Shown: positions 34,101 to 43,190, numbered from the stretch's first letter. The stretch: 64,000 nucleotides of DNA from Paractinoplanes aksuensis (GCF_024137025.1 NZ_JAMYJR010000048.1:1-64000); one strand, 5' to 3'. Notes: generated by a model from the sequence alone, not told the origin. Numbers and translations are program-made.

Positions 34101-36474
34101 AGATCTCGCCGTGCTGCGACGGGTCGAACGTGCGGTCGGCGTCGACATCCTTGACACCGTCCTTGCTGACCACGATGAAGCCCACGTTCTTGGCCCCCGG
34201 CTTCAACTTCACATAGGCGAATTTCCCGTACGCATCCTCGCCCGCGAACGGCCGGCCGGCCGGCCAGGTCGTGGTCATCGACGGGTCGACGTCGCCGAAC
34301 ACGTAGAGCCCGTAGTCGTCGTAGCCACCGGCCGGCCGCTGGTAGTGCACGACCGCGTAGTCGGGACTGGTGGTCGTGACCGGCGTGCCCACCTTGATCG
34401 TCGTGGTGGCCGAGGCCAGGCGACCCCGGCTGTCCCGGACGACGGCCTTGTAGCGCACGGTCGTGCCGCCGGTCAGCCCGGTGAGGTCGTGGAAGGCCGA
34501 CCGGCCGGTGCCGACCAGTTGCCACGGCCCGTCGCCGACCTGGGCCGCGAAGGTGACAGTGGACAGCGGGTCGCCGGTGGTCTCGGCGACCAGCTTCGTC
34601 CGCGTAGCCACACTCGCCGTGTCAGGTGAGGTGAACTTGATCGTCGGCGCGGCATCCGTCTTTGTGACAGCCCGGTTCGCCTTGAAGGCGACCGCCGACA
34701 GCGGCGGCACAGTGAAGGTCAGCTTGCCGTCCGCCTTGACTGCGGCCGAGGTGCCGTAGATGCCGGTGAAGGTGGCGCCGGCCGACCAGGTGTCGATCGT
34801 GACGGTCTGGGCGGTGGTCGCACTGTTGGCCGCGACCACATACTCGACGCGCTGCTTCGGGTCGATGCGCGAGGCCGCGAAGACGCCCGGGCCGTCGGCC
34901 GCGTGCCGGGTGACCTGGACGCCGCCGCGCAGGGCCGGGTTCGCCTGGCGGAGCGCGCCGAGCGAGGCGATCGTCCGGTAGATCGGATGCGCGGTGTTGT
35001 AGTTGTCGACCGCGTGGGTGCGGTCGGTGCCGATCAGGTCGTCGTCGAGGTAGTCGGCCGTCTTCGAGGCGTACATGTCCTGGCGGGCGTCCTTGTCGCC
35101 GCCCGGGCCGGTGAAGCCCTGCTCGTCGCCGGAGTAGACGACGGGCTGGCCGCGGGTCAGGAACATCAGCTCGTGGGCCAGCTGGTCCCGGCGCAGCGCG
35201 TCGTCGCCCTGGAGGAACGAACCGATGCGGCCCATGTCGTGGTTGCCGAGGAAGGTGGGCAGGCGACCGGCGTTCGTGTCGCGGGCGGTGTAGAGGTCGT
35301 CCTTGGCGTACAGGTCGGCCAGGCTCTGGGCCGAGCCGCCGGTGACGAAGCCCTTGGCCGCCTCCTGGAACGAGAAGTCGAGCGTGGCGGGCAGGCCGCC
35401 CTGGCGTACATAAGTGCTCTGAACTTCCTGGTCGGCGCTGTAGACCTCGCCGAACATGAAGAAGTCGGGCTTACCGGCCCGCTTCGCCGCCTGCTCGATG
35501 CCGGCGCTGAACTGCGGCCAGAAGTCGAGGTCGACGTGCTTGACCGTGTCCAGCCGGTAGCCGTCGATGCCGGTGGCGGCGATCCAGTACGCGTAGATGT
35601 CGGTGAGGCCGCGGACGACCTCGGGGCGCTCGGTCCACAGGTCGTCGAGGCCGAAGAAGTCGCCGTACTCGCTGTTCTCGCCGGCGAAGGTGGAGTTGCC
35701 GCGGTTGTGGTACATCGTGGGGTCGTTCAGCCAGGCCGGCTTCTTGACCGTCTTGTCAGCGGCGGTCGGGAAGACCGGGGTGTACGGGAACGACTTCGTC
35801 GACACCTTCGGGAAGTCGCCCTTGCGGTCGTCGAAGGGACGGCCCTGCGCGTCCTTGTAGGGAGCTGTGGCCTTGTCGATGTAGTCGTACTTCGCCTCGG
35901 CGTAGCGAATGACGTCGGCCGTGTGGTTGGCGATGATGTCGAGGTAGACCTTCAGGCCGCGCTGGTGGGCCAGACGGACCAGCTTCTTGAGCTCGTCGTT
36001 CGTGCCGAAGTGGGGGTCGACCTGGGTGAAGTCGGTGATCCAGTAGCCGTGGTAGCCGGCCGAGATGTCGTCGCCGGCGCCCTGCACAGGGCGGTTCTTG
36101 AAGACCGGGGCGAGCCAGATCGCGGTCGTGCCGAGACCCTGGATGTAGTCGAGCTTGTTGATCACGCCGGCCAGGTCGCCACCGTGATAGAAGCCCTTGT
36201 CGGCCGGGTCGAGACCGGTGGTGAGCCGGTCGCCGGTGAGGCCGCCCTTGTCGTTGGCCTTGTTGCCGTTGGCGAAACGGTCGGGCAGCACGAAGTAGAA
36301 CTGCTCGTTGTCGGCGGGCTTGTCCGCACCCCATCGGGCGAGGACGGCGTCGCTCGGCGCGGCGGGTGCGGGCTGCGCGCTCGGCGCGGCCTGCGCGGAC
36401 GCGGGTATCGAAATCAGGAGCGGCAGAGTGAGTGCTACCGCGGCGGCCAGGAGCCGCCGACTTCTCGAGACCAC
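31123..36474 (-). CDS. secreted bifunctional amylase-pullulanase
   Basis: A 1783-residue exported enzyme with two GH13 catalytic units. Signal peptide at residues 1-30 (cleavage near ASAQA). First unit, alpha-amylase-like (about 50-600): YLDIIANH, GYRLD309, FGE343, NHD413. Middle (about 690-960): two pullulanase-associated starch-binding repeats (VVHYQRPAGGYDDYGLYVFG and the parallel VIHYRRADSDYTGWGLHVWD). Second unit, type I pullulanase (about 1000-1783): the signature YNWGYDP near 1261, VVMDVVYNH, GFRFDLMGHH, NLYGEGWDFGE, YVDAHDNE. Together they would cut alpha-1,4 and alpha-1,6 bonds. GTG start, with AAAGGGA five bases upstream. Last gene of the operon, 11 bases after the GH13 gene. Confidence 0.92.
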   Translation of the reverse strand: MVSRSRRLLAAAVALTLPLLISIPASAQAAPSAQPAPAAPSDAVLARWGADKPADNEQFYFVLPDRFANGNKANDKGGLTGDRLTTGLDPADKGFYHGGDLAGVINKLDYIQGLGTTAIWLAPVFKNRPVQGAGDDISAGYHGYWITDFTQVDPHFGTNDELKKLVRLAHQRGLKVYLDIIANHTADVIRYAEAKYDYIDKATAPYKDAQGRPFDDRKGDFPKVSTKSFPYTPVFPTAADKTVKKPAWLNDPTMYHNRGNSTFAGENSEYGDFFGLDDLWTERPEVVRGLTDIYAYWIAATGIDGYRLDTVKHVDLDFWPQFSAGIEQAAKRAGKPDFFMFGEVYSADQEVQSTYVRQGGLPATLDFSFQEAAKGFVTGGSAQSLADLYAKDDLYTARDTNAGRLPTFLGNHDMGRIGSFLQGDDALRRDQLAHELMFLTRGQPVVYSGDEQGFTGPGGDKDARQDMYASKTADYLDDDLIGTDRTHAVDNYNTAHPIYRTIASLGALRQANPALRGGVQVTRHAADGPGVFAASRIDPKQRVEYVVAANSATTAQTVTIDTWSAGATFTGIYGTSAAVKADGKLTFTVPPLSAVAFKANRAVTKTDAAPTIKFTSPDTASVATRTKLVAETTGDPLSTVTFAAQVGDGPWQLVGTGRSAFHDLTGLTGGTTVRYKAVVRDSRGRLASATTTIKVGTPVTTTSPDYAVVHYQRPAGGYDDYGLYVFGDVDPSMTTTWPAGRPFAGEDAYGKFAYVKLKPGAKNVGFIVVSKDGVKDVDADRTFDPSQHGEIWLKQGDATVTTTPPAVTPDPNKVVIHYRRADSDYTGWGLHVWDGAATPTDWASPLPPARTDSFGAVYEVPLAAGATALNYILHKGDEKDLPDDQRLTFAEGGREIWLLAGTSPRLAPVVRKTGAGGVIDVTKSSAVWLDRGTIAWLPGAATDGKIYDLVYAPGGIDNAVSGDFKSVRLSVRGDGLTEQQRSRFPHLWQYNAFQLPRGVDAKAILRGQVVVTERDADGKLLAATGVQTAGVLDDLYASAAAGAQLGPVGTTLSVWAPTAQKVDLRLADTAGSAPTAVAMKRDDRTGIWSVRGPASWKGKYYQYGITAWQPAVNRVVTAAVTDPYALGLSTDSKRSRIIDLADPALAPSGWTTLRKPPAVPSAKIQISELSVRDFSMADTTVPAAQRGTYGAFTDSKTAGMKHLKALADAGTTHLHLLPVFDFATIPEKRADQKQPPCDLASFPPDSEEQQKCVALVAATDGYNWGYDPLHYTVPEGGYAVDPDSRTKEFRRMVAGVNQAGLRVVMDVVYNHTSAAGTDPHSVLDQIVPGYYQRLLADGTVANSTCCANTATENAMMGKLVVDSIVTWARQYKVDGFRFDLMGHHPKTNILAVRAALDRLTLKKDGVDGKSINLYGEGWDFGEVAGDARFEQATQANMAGTGIATFNDRLRDGVRGGGPFDENPRVQGFATGLLSAPNGDPVNGTAAEQKARLLHYQDLIKVGLSGNLASYKFVGSSGATITGAEVDYNGAPAGYTAAPGEAITYVDAHDNEILYDAMAFKLPASLNAVERARAQSVALATTALGQGAGFVATGSERLRSKSLDRNSYNSGDWFNEIVWDCAKGNGFGRGLPPAADNADKWPYAKPLLADPALVPSCVAVELSDARYQELLKIRGSSPVFGLPTAAEVQKRMTFPLSGTAETPGVITMTLDGRGIDRTWRSVTVVFNGTSAATTQTVPALAGKAVTLHPVQRNSADPVVRTASYAKGTGTFTVPARTTAVFVEN

Positions 36475-36485
36475 GGTGTCCCTTT

Positions 36486-38267
36486 CTATGGGAGAGCCCA
36501 GACCTGCACGGTCGGGCCATATCCATCGATGACGGTGGAACCATCGGATTCAATGTGCAGCGGTTGCGCGCCGCCGTAAAGGTTCTCGAGAACTGCTTGT
36601 GCGGGCAGACCGGCAAGTCGGATTTGTCCGGCAGGAGCGCGAGCCGCGAGCACGAGCAAGGTCTGTTCGGTGCTTTCCCGCAGGAAGACGACGATGTCGC
36701 CGTCGGCGTGCACCCAGCGGAGCCCGCCTCTTCGCAAGGCCGGCGCGCTCTTTCTCAGCGCGATCAGGTCCCGATACCGGCCCAGCGTGGTCGTGTCCCA
36801 CGTGTCCGGGCGGTTCCAGGGCATCGGCACCCGGGCCGACTCGTTGCCGCCGCCGGTGAGCCCGAGCTCGTCGCCGGCGAACACCATCGGCGTGCCCGGC
36901 AACGTGAACAACAACCCGGCCGCGACGTGCTGCCTTTCCGAGTCGCCGACGACGGTACGGATCCGGGCCGTGTCGTGCGAACCGAGCAACTGCCACGATG
37001 CCTCCCACGAGCGCCACGACATCTGCGACCCGAAGGCGGTCATGGTCGCCACCAGGGACTCGGCTCCCAGCAACGGCAGGTCTTCGGGCCGGCCCAGAAA
37101 GCCGTCGAACGGCACGCTCTCGCCGCGCAGCCAGCACCACACCGGGCGGGTGAACCCGGCGTAGTTCATCGTGCCGTGCCAGCCGTCGCGGTCGAGGTCA
37201 CCGGTCGCGTCGTGGCCGTGCTCGGCTATCAGCAACCCGTCCGGGCGGGCGTCGAGCACGGCCCGGCACAGCAGGGCGGCCACCTCGTGATTCCAGTCGT
37301 CGGCACCGAAGCGGGCCGTCATGTTGGCCACGTCGATCCGCCAGCCCGACAACCCGTACGGCTCGGCCAGCCACTTCTGCACAATGGCCCGGAACTCGTG
37401 GCGCAGCTCGGGGCCCGACCAGTTCAGCTTGGGCAGCGACGGCACGTCGAGCCACGACACGTGGCCGCCGTCCGGCTTCGAGTAGTAGAAGTCGGGGCGC
37501 TCGGCGAACCACGGATGCGTGTCGCCGGTGTGGTTGGTGGTGAGGTCGCCGATCAGCCGCAGACCACGCTCGCGGGCCGCCGACGAGAGCCGCTCGAGGG
37601 CGCGGTCGCCGCCGAGCAGCGGGTCGACCCGGTCGAAGGCGGCCGCGTCGTACCGGTGGTTGGAACGGGCCGGGAAGAACGGGGTCAGATAGACGGTGTC
37701 GGCGCCGAGCGCGGTCACGTGGTCTAGCCGGCGCGCGATGCCGTCGAGGTCGCCGCCGTGGACGACGCGGGTGGCGTCCGGGCCGGGGGTTACCGGCTCG
37801 TCCCAGGACGACGCCCGGACCGCCCAGTCCGGGGTCTCGCGGACGTCGGCGCCGGGCGAACGGGCGTACCGGTCGGGAAAGATCTGATAGACCACGGCGT
37901 CGCGGGCCCAGGCCGGCGCGGGCGGGTAGGCCACCAGCTGGAAGTCGGTGCTGTCGGGCACGTCGTACGCGGTGAGCCCGAACGCCGTCAGCCAGCGCAC
38001 CCCGCTCGTGGTGCCGAGCAGGAAGCGGTAGCGGGTGACCGGGTTGTGCGCCTCGAGCTCCCCGCGCCACCACGTGTCGCCGTTCTGCTGCCGGTCGACT
38101 TTGAGCGAGGTGAACACCGGCTCGCCGTCGCGGACCCAGCGCATGTGCACGCGCGAGACGCCGGTACCGCGCGGCACCCGGACAAAAACGCTCACGGTGT
38201 CACCGAGCTCTGGCGCGGGATTGCTCACATACAGTTCGCTGCCGTCGTGGTGCGGACGCCGGATCAT
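36486..38267 (-). CDS. cytoplasmic GH13 glycosidase (neopullulanase/cyclomaltodextrinase-like)
   Basis: Predicted to hydrolyse imported maltodextrins. The 593-residue protein has no signal peptide. An N-terminal CBM34-like beta domain (about 1-110) precedes the GH13 barrel: VVYQIFPDRYA, LIGDLTTNH, nucleophile GWRID312, acid/base IAE349, SHD432, then a C-terminal beta domain. The N-terminal domain points to the neopullulanase/maltogenic group, not to a plain alpha-glucosidase. Its ATG overlaps the malG stop (ATGA). Confidence 0.87.
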   Translation of the reverse strand: MIRRPHHDGSELYVSNPAPELGDTVSVFVRVPRGTGVSRVHMRWVRDGEPVFTSLKVDRQQNGDTWWRGELEAHNPVTRYRFLLGTTSGVRWLTAFGLTAYDVPDSTDFQLVAYPPAPAWARDAVVYQIFPDRYARSPGADVRETPDWAVRASSWDEPVTPGPDATRVVHGGDLDGIARRLDHVTALGADTVYLTPFFPARSNHRYDAAAFDRVDPLLGGDRALERLSSAARERGLRLIGDLTTNHTGDTHPWFAERPDFYYSKPDGGHVSWLDVPSLPKLNWSGPELRHEFRAIVQKWLAEPYGLSGWRIDVANMTARFGADDWNHEVAALLCRAVLDARPDGLLIAEHGHDATGDLDRDGWHGTMNYAGFTRPVWCWLRGESVPFDGFLGRPEDLPLLGAESLVATMTAFGSQMSWRSWEASWQLLGSHDTARIRTVVGDSERQHVAAGLLFTLPGTPMVFAGDELGLTGGGNESARVPMPWNRPDTWDTTTLGRYRDLIALRKSAPALRRGGLRWVHADGDIVVFLRESTEQTLLVLAARAPAGQIRLAGLPAQAVLENLYGGAQPLHIESDGSTVIDGYGPTVQVWALP

Positions 38268-39109
38268 CCCTTCACCGCCCCGGCCGTCAGCCCGTCGGTG
38301 ATGTAGCGCTGCAGCAACTGGAAGACCAGCACGGTCGGGATGGCGGTGAGCAGCGTGCCGGCGCAGAACATGCCGAAGTTGGCGTTGCGCTCCCCCGCGA
38401 CCAGCCCGTACAGGCCGACCGGCAGCGTCTTGGAGCCGGCGTCGGTCAGGAACACGTTGGCGATCAGGAACTCATTGATGGTGCCGATGAAGGCCAGCAG
38501 CGCGGTCACCGCGAGAATCGGGGCGACCAGCGGCAACAGGATGCGGAAGAACACCTGCGCGTGCGAGGCGCCGTCCACCGTGGCCGATTCGTCGAGTTCG
38601 CGGGGCAGCGTGTCGAAGAAGCCCTTCATGAGCCACGTGTTCACGCCCAGCGCGCCGCCGAGGTAGAGCAGGATCAGGCCGGACGACGTGTTGAAGCCGA
38701 TCGCGGGCCACAGGTCGGTCACCGTCGAGAAGATGAGGAAGATCGCGACGATGGCCAGGAACTGCGGGAACATCTGGATCAGCAGCACCGAGAGCAGACC
38801 GACGCGGCGGCCGCGGAAACGGCGGCGGCTGAACGCGTACGCGGCCAGGGCCGAGATGAAGACCGAGGCGGCCGAAGACACCGAGGCGATGACGATCGAG
38901 TTGAGGAACCAGCCGCCGAACCCGGTGTCCGCGAACAGCCGGCTGAAATTGCCGAACGAGGCGCCGGTCGGCACGAGTTCGCTCGACGACAGGGTGCCCA
39001 GCGGGTTGAGCGCCGCCGAGAAGACGAACACGATCGGCACCATCGCAAAGGCCAGGACGAGCACCCCGACCAGATGCCGCCACCCCACCTGCTGAATCCA
39101 TCGCATCAC
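38264..39109 (-). CDS. malG: maltose/maltodextrin ABC transporter permease
   Basis: Inner-membrane subunit, 281 residues, six membrane helices, EAA loop DESATVDGASHAQVFFRILLP. The GTG at 39109 overlaps the malF stop (GTGA) and has GGAGG seven bases upstream; an ATG three bases later is an alternative. Confidence 0.9.
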   Translation of the reverse strand: MMRWIQQVGWRHLVGVLVLAFAMVPIVFVFSAALNPLGTLSSSELVPTGASFGNFSRLFADTGFGGWFLNSIVIASVSSAASVFISALAAYAFSRRRFRGRRVGLLSVLLIQMFPQFLAIVAIFLIFSTVTDLWPAIGFNTSSGLILLYLGGALGVNTWLMKGFFDTLPRELDESATVDGASHAQVFFRILLPLVAPILAVTALLAFIGTINEFLIANVFLTDAGSKTLPVGLYGLVAGERNANFGMFCAGTLLTAIPTVLVFQLLQRYITDGLTAGAVKG

Positions 39110-40695
39110 GCGTGTACCTCCTCCAGGTGACGGGTGCGCCGGAAACTGATCGCCGACACGACGGCCACGATCAGGAAGATGAAAATGGAGATGGCGGCCG
39201 CGTAGCCGTACTGCGCTCCCCCACCGCCGAAGGCGATTCGATAGGTGTAGGTGATGAGCAGATCGGTGGCGCCGTTGGCCGGGTTGTCGGCCGGGAAGGG
39301 CGCGCCCTCGGTGGTCAGATAGATCGCGTTGAAGTTGTTGAAATTGAACGCGAACGACGAGATGAGCAACGGGGTGAGCGCGACCATCAGCAGCGGCAAC
39401 GTGATGCGCCGGAAACCGCCCCACGCGCTCGCGCCGTCGATCCGGGACGCCTCGGACAGCTCGCGCGGAATGGCCTGCAGCGCGCCGGTGGCGACCAGGA
39501 ACATGTACGGATAGCCGAGCCACAACTGCACGAGAATCACCGCGAGCCGGGCCGAGGCGCTGCCCCCGAACCAGTCCACATCGGTGCCGAACAGGTTGTT
39601 GATCAGCCCGAAGTCGGTATTGAACATGTCGCGCCAGACCAGCAACATCGCGAACGACGGCATGGCGTAGGGCAATACGAGCAGAACACGATAGGCGGTG
39701 CGACCACGCACCCGAGGTGAATGCAACGCCATCGCCAGCAGCAGACCCAACACGAACGTGCCGCCGGTGGAGGCAATGGCGAAACCGAAGTTCCAGATCA
39801 GCGTACGGACGAAGGGTCCCGCGACGGCCGAGTCCGTGAGCACCCTCGTGAAGTTGCTGAAGCCGACCGTGACCTTCCAGCCTTGCGCGAGGCGCTCGCC
39901 ATTGGCGCCGACAAATGCGCCGATGTTCTCGTCGGCGGTCCAGGTCTGGCCGGTGGTCGTGTCGCGGACGCAGTCGCAGCTCTCGTCGTAGGCGCGACCG
40001 GCCCGGCCCTCGTACGCCCGGGACAGGCCGGACGACCGGATCGCGCCACCCGGGGTGGGGACGGCCAGGGCGGTGATCTCGGCGCTGCGCAGGCTGGCCT
40101 GACCTGCGTTCAGCACTGTGTAACCGGCCGCAGCGGTGACCCGGCCGGCGGCATTGACGGTGACGTCGTCCAGCGCCTTCAGACCGTCGGCGTCACCGGC
40201 CGAGACCTGGCGGGTGACCGGATCGGTGACGAGGAAGACCAACGGGCCGGTGCCCGGGTCGCCGGTCGTCGCGACCGTCATCGCGTACTGCTGGGAACCC
40301 GGCACCTGCGTGACCGAAGCAGTCTGGATGGCCACGACGGCCTCGTCCTTGCTGCCCCGGTGGCCGTCGCCGAAGTTGGTGAAGGCCGTGCTCGCCGTGT
40401 AGAGCACCGGGAAGACCTGGAACAGGATGAGCAGAATCGTGCCCGGAGCCAGGTACTTGAGCGGGATGTGACGCGGGGTCAGATACAGGTAGAGCAGCGC
40501 CGCCGTGGTGGCGGCGAGGACGGCCAGGCCGGTCCACTGCTCGTTCTCGATCAGCGGGAAGGCGGCCCAGATCGCGATGGCGACGGTGAGCCCGAGCAGC
40601 AGGGCTTTGCTGACGAGGCCCACGATCGATCTGGTCGGCTCGGGCGGAGCCGGGCGGGCCTGCGTGGCAGGCCCGCCGAGCATCGTTGCCGTCAT
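39106..40695 (-). CDS. malF: maltose/maltodextrin ABC transporter permease
   Basis: The larger permease, 529 residues, with two N-terminal helices, a third near 80, a long periplasmic-type loop (about 105-280, the MalF P2 equivalent, containing CDC), and the six-helix core with EAA loop SEASRIDGASAWGGFRRITLP. The start overlaps the malE stop by one base (TAATG). Confidence 0.9.
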   Translation of the reverse strand: MTATMLGGPATQARPAPPEPTRSIVGLVSKALLLGLTVAIAIWAAFPLIENEQWTGLAVLAATTAALLYLYLTPRHIPLKYLAPGTILLILFQVFPVLYTASTAFTNFGDGHRGSKDEAVVAIQTASVTQVPGSQQYAMTVATTGDPGTGPLVFLVTDPVTRQVSAGDADGLKALDDVTVNAAGRVTAAAGYTVLNAGQASLRSAEITALAVPTPGGAIRSSGLSRAYEGRAGRAYDESCDCVRDTTTGQTWTADENIGAFVGANGERLAQGWKVTVGFSNFTRVLTDSAVAGPFVRTLIWNFGFAIASTGGTFVLGLLLAMALHSPRVRGRTAYRVLLVLPYAMPSFAMLLVWRDMFNTDFGLINNLFGTDVDWFGGSASARLAVILVQLWLGYPYMFLVATGALQAIPRELSEASRIDGASAWGGFRRITLPLLMVALTPLLISSFAFNFNNFNAIYLTTEGAPFPADNPANGATDLLITYTYRIAFGGGGAQYGYAAAISIFIFLIVAVVSAISFRRTRHLEEVHA

Positions 40696-41912
40696 TACTT
40701 GATCGCGGAAGAGATGGTCTTACCGGCGGCGGTGATCGTCTGGGCCGGGTCGGCCCCACCGACCACCGCGGCCTCGGCCTTGCCGAACGGGTCCCAGATG
40801 GCGGCCATCTCGGGGACGGCGGGCAGCGGCAGACCGTCCTTACCGGCCTGCACGAACTTCTCGAGGTCGGTGTCCTTGGTCTTCACCTGGTCGAACGCGG
40901 CGGTCAGGGCCGGCGGGCGGGGCTCGGCCTCATAGAGGGCCACGGCCAGCTCGGGGGTGGTCACGTAGTTGGTGACGAACTCCTGGGCCAGCGCCTTGTT
41001 CTTGCCCTTCGAAGCGACGTAGAACGTCTGCACGCCGAGGAACGGACGGGCCGGCTGTCCACCTTGGAAGCCGGGGACGGGGCTGATGTCGTACTTGATG
41101 TTCGCTTTCTTGACGTCGGTGATCGCCCACGGGCCGGAGACCAGGAACGCGCACTTCTTGGACGTGAAGGTGGCGATCGAGTTCTCGGGGGTGATCGAGC
41201 GCTTGAGCGCCTTGCTGCCCTTCTCGCCGAGCGTGGCGATCTTCCGGAACGCCTGGACCGACTCGGGTTTGCCTACGCCCAGGTCCTTCGGGTCGTAGTC
41301 GCCGGTGGCGGTCGTGCCGAAGAGGTAGCCGCCGGCGCTCGAGTACAGCGGGTAAAGGTGGTAGGCGTCGCCGTTCTGGCCGACCTGCAGGCAGAGCTTC
41401 TCGGGGGTCTTGGCCGCTTCGACCAGCTCCTCGATGGTGGCCGGGGCCGTCGGGGCCAGGTCGGTGTTACGGATCAGGGCGAGATTCTCCATGGCGTACG
41501 GGACCCCGTACGTCTGGCCGTTGAACGTGACCGCCTTGAGCGCGTTGGGGTTGAAGCTGGCGGTCTGGTCGGCCGGCAGCTGCACGGGGTCGATGGCGCC
41601 GTTCTGCACCAGATTGCCGATCCAGTCGTGCGCGCCGACCATCACGTCGGGGCCACTGCCCTGCTGGGACGCGGTGACGAAGGTGGTCTGCTGGTCCTTG
41701 CTGATGGCCTGCACCTTGACGGTGACGCCGTTCTCGGCGCCGAACTTGTCAGCGAAGGGCTTGAGGGCGGCCGAACGCTTGTCGTCGGCCCAGATGACCA
41801 GCTCGCCACCGGCTTTCGGCTCTTTTGAGGTCTGGGTGCCCGGACTGTCGTCGTTGCCGCCGCACCCGGCGAGGGCGAACGTCAGCAGCAGGACGGCGGC
41901 TACTTTTCGCAT
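40695..41912 (-). CDS. malE: maltodextrin-binding lipoprotein
   Basis: Solute-binding protein of the importer, 405 residues. The start at 41912 gives a compact lipoprotein signal MRKVAAVLLLTFALAG|C with lipobox LAGC at 14-17, and then GGNDDSPG linker. Body shows GELVIWADDKRSAAL, DVMVGAHDWIG and FLVSGPWAITD. First gene of malEFG-GH13-amylopullulanase. No importer ATPase is in the locus; in actinomycetes one shared MsiK-type ATPase often serves several sugar importers. Confidence 0.92.
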   Translation of the reverse strand: MRKVAAVLLLTFALAGCGGNDDSPGTQTSKEPKAGGELVIWADDKRSAALKPFADKFGAENGVTVKVQAISKDQQTTFVTASQQGSGPDVMVGAHDWIGNLVQNGAIDPVQLPADQTASFNPNALKAVTFNGQTYGVPYAMENLALIRNTDLAPTAPATIEELVEAAKTPEKLCLQVGQNGDAYHLYPLYSSAGGYLFGTTATGDYDPKDLGVGKPESVQAFRKIATLGEKGSKALKRSITPENSIATFTSKKCAFLVSGPWAITDVKKANIKYDISPVPGFQGGQPARPFLGVQTFYVASKGKNKALAQEFVTNYVTTPELAVALYEAEPRPPALTAAFDQVKTKDTDLEKFVQAGKDGLPLPAVPEMAAIWDPFGKAEAAVVGGADPAQTITAAGKTISSAIK

Positions 41913-42045
41913 GTCGTCTTCTTTCATAGACAGCAAGCTCACGTCGGGGCGGCTTGCCGAGGATCGCATCGTTGAGTACGAATAAGCGCAGCGTGAAGTG
42001 CGGCCGAGGGACATCGACCTGTGTCATGCTTGTTGCGGGACGTTA

Positions 42046-42057
42046 GCAAGTCCTTGC
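42046..42057. promoter_or_regulatory. LacI-type operator between malE and its regulator
   Basis: GCAAG-TC-CTTGC is a perfect short palindrome with a central pair, in TTA-GCAAGTCCTTGC-AAT. It lies 60 bases before the regulator start and 134 before malE. Further half sites (CTTGC) lie at 42072-42076. LacI-family maltose regulators of actinomycetes bind CTTGCA-type sites. Confidence 0.65.
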
Positions 42058-42103
42058 AATCAATGGAAGAGCTTGCAGGAACTCGCGGGAAACGCTGCAC
42101 CAC

Positions 42104-42109
42104 TAGAGT
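42104..42109 (+). promoter_or_regulatory. leaderless -10 box of the LacI-type gene
   Basis: TAGAGT seven bases before the ATG at 42117; it decides that start over in-frame starts upstream. Confidence 0.5.
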
Positions 42110-42116
42110 TGGCGTC

Positions 42117-43166
42117 ATGCGTGCACGGATGGCCGACATCGCCCGTCAGGCCCAGGTCAGTGAGGCGACGGTCTCGCGTGTCATCAACGACCGCCCGGGG
42201 GTGTCCCACGAGACCCGCCAGGCGGTGCTCACCGCGCTCGACGTGCTGGGCTACGAGCGGCCGGAAAGGCTGCGCAAACGCAGCGCCGGGCTGGTCGGGT
42301 TGGTCGTGCCTGAACTCGACAACCCGATCTTCCCGGCCTTCGCCCAGGTGATCGAGTCGACGCTGGCCCAGCAGGGGTTCACACCGGTGCTGTGCACCCA
42401 GTCGCCGGGCGGCGTCACCGAGGACGAATACGTCGAGATGCTGCTCGACCGCCAGGTCTCGGGAATCATCTTCGTGGCCGGGCTGTCGGCCGACACGACG
42501 GCTGATCACGCCCGCTACCAGCGGCTGTTGGACCGGCCGCTGCCGATAGTGCTGATGAACGGGTACGCCGAGGGCATCGAGGCCCCGTTCGTCTCGTGCG
42601 ACGAGCGGCTGGCCGGTGATCTGGCGGTGACGCATCTGGTCGCGCTGGGTCACAAGAGGATCGGCATGATCTCGGGGCCGAACCGGTTCATCGCGGTGCA
42701 GCGCAAGCTGGCCGGCTACCGGCAGGCGATGAAGCGCGAGCTGGGGACCGCCGACGCCCACCTGGACGACTACGTGTCGCTGACCCTGTTCGGCGTCGAA
42801 GGCGGCGAGGTGGCGGCCGACAGGCTGCTGGCCATGGGGGCGACGGGGCTGGTGTGCGGCTCGGACCTGATGGCGTTGGGCGCCATCCGAGCGGCCCGGC
42901 GGCGCGGATTGTCGGTCCCGGGCGACGTCTCGGTGATCGGGTTCGACGATTCACCGTTGATCGCCTTCACTGATCCGCCACTGACCACCCTGCGCCAGCC
43001 GGTCACGGCGATGGCGGTGGCGGCGGTGCGGTCGCTGATGGACGAGATCAACGGGCACGGGGCGCCACACTCGGAGTATCTGTTCCGGCCTGAGCTGGTT
43101 GTCCGGGATTCGACTGCTAAGGCCCCCCGCCACCAGGACCGGCCGATCGCCACCCCTGCCGCCTGA
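42117..43166 (+). CDS. LacI-family regulator of the maltodextrin operon
   Basis: The 349-residue product has the LacI helix-turn-helix MADIARQAQVSEATVSRVIN (5-24), hinge YERPERLRKR and a periplasmic-binding-like ligand domain (GLVVPELDNPIFP, CDERLAGDLAVTHL, VIGFDDSPLIAFTDPPLTT). It is divergent from malE with a GCAAG-N2-CTTGC operator between them. By position and family it should repress malEFG and the glycosidases until a maltodextrin inducer binds. The ATG at 42117 is supported by the -10 box seven bases upstream. Confidence 0.9.
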   Translation: MRARMADIARQAQVSEATVSRVINDRPGVSHETRQAVLTALDVLGYERPERLRKRSAGLVGLVVPELDNPIFPAFAQVIESTLAQQGFTPVLCTQSPGGVTEDEYVEMLLDRQVSGIIFVAGLSADTTADHARYQRLLDRPLPIVLMNGYAEGIEAPFVSCDERLAGDLAVTHLVALGHKRIGMISGPNRFIAVQRKLAGYRQAMKRELGTADAHLDDYVSLTLFGVEGGEVAADRLLAMGATGLVCGSDLMALGAIRAARRRGLSVPGDVSVIGFDDSPLIAFTDPPLTTLRQPVTAMAVAAVRSLMDEINGHGAPHSEYLFRPELVVRDSTAKAPRHQDRPIATPAA

Positions 43167-43176
43167 AGGAACTTCC

Positions 43177-43190
43177 TGCAAGTTCTTGCA
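43177..43190. promoter_or_regulatory. second LacI-type palindrome downstream of the regulator
   Basis: TGCAAGTTCTTGCA, a perfect 14-base palindrome with the same CAAG-N2-CTTG core as the site upstream of the regulator gene. It begins 11 bases past the regulator's stop codon. Confidence 0.55.

Noticed and set aside
31123..36474. Two separate genes fused by assembly error
   Set aside because: The frame is continuous, the middle has two matching starch-binding repeats and one signal peptide serves the whole protein, as in known amylopullulanases.
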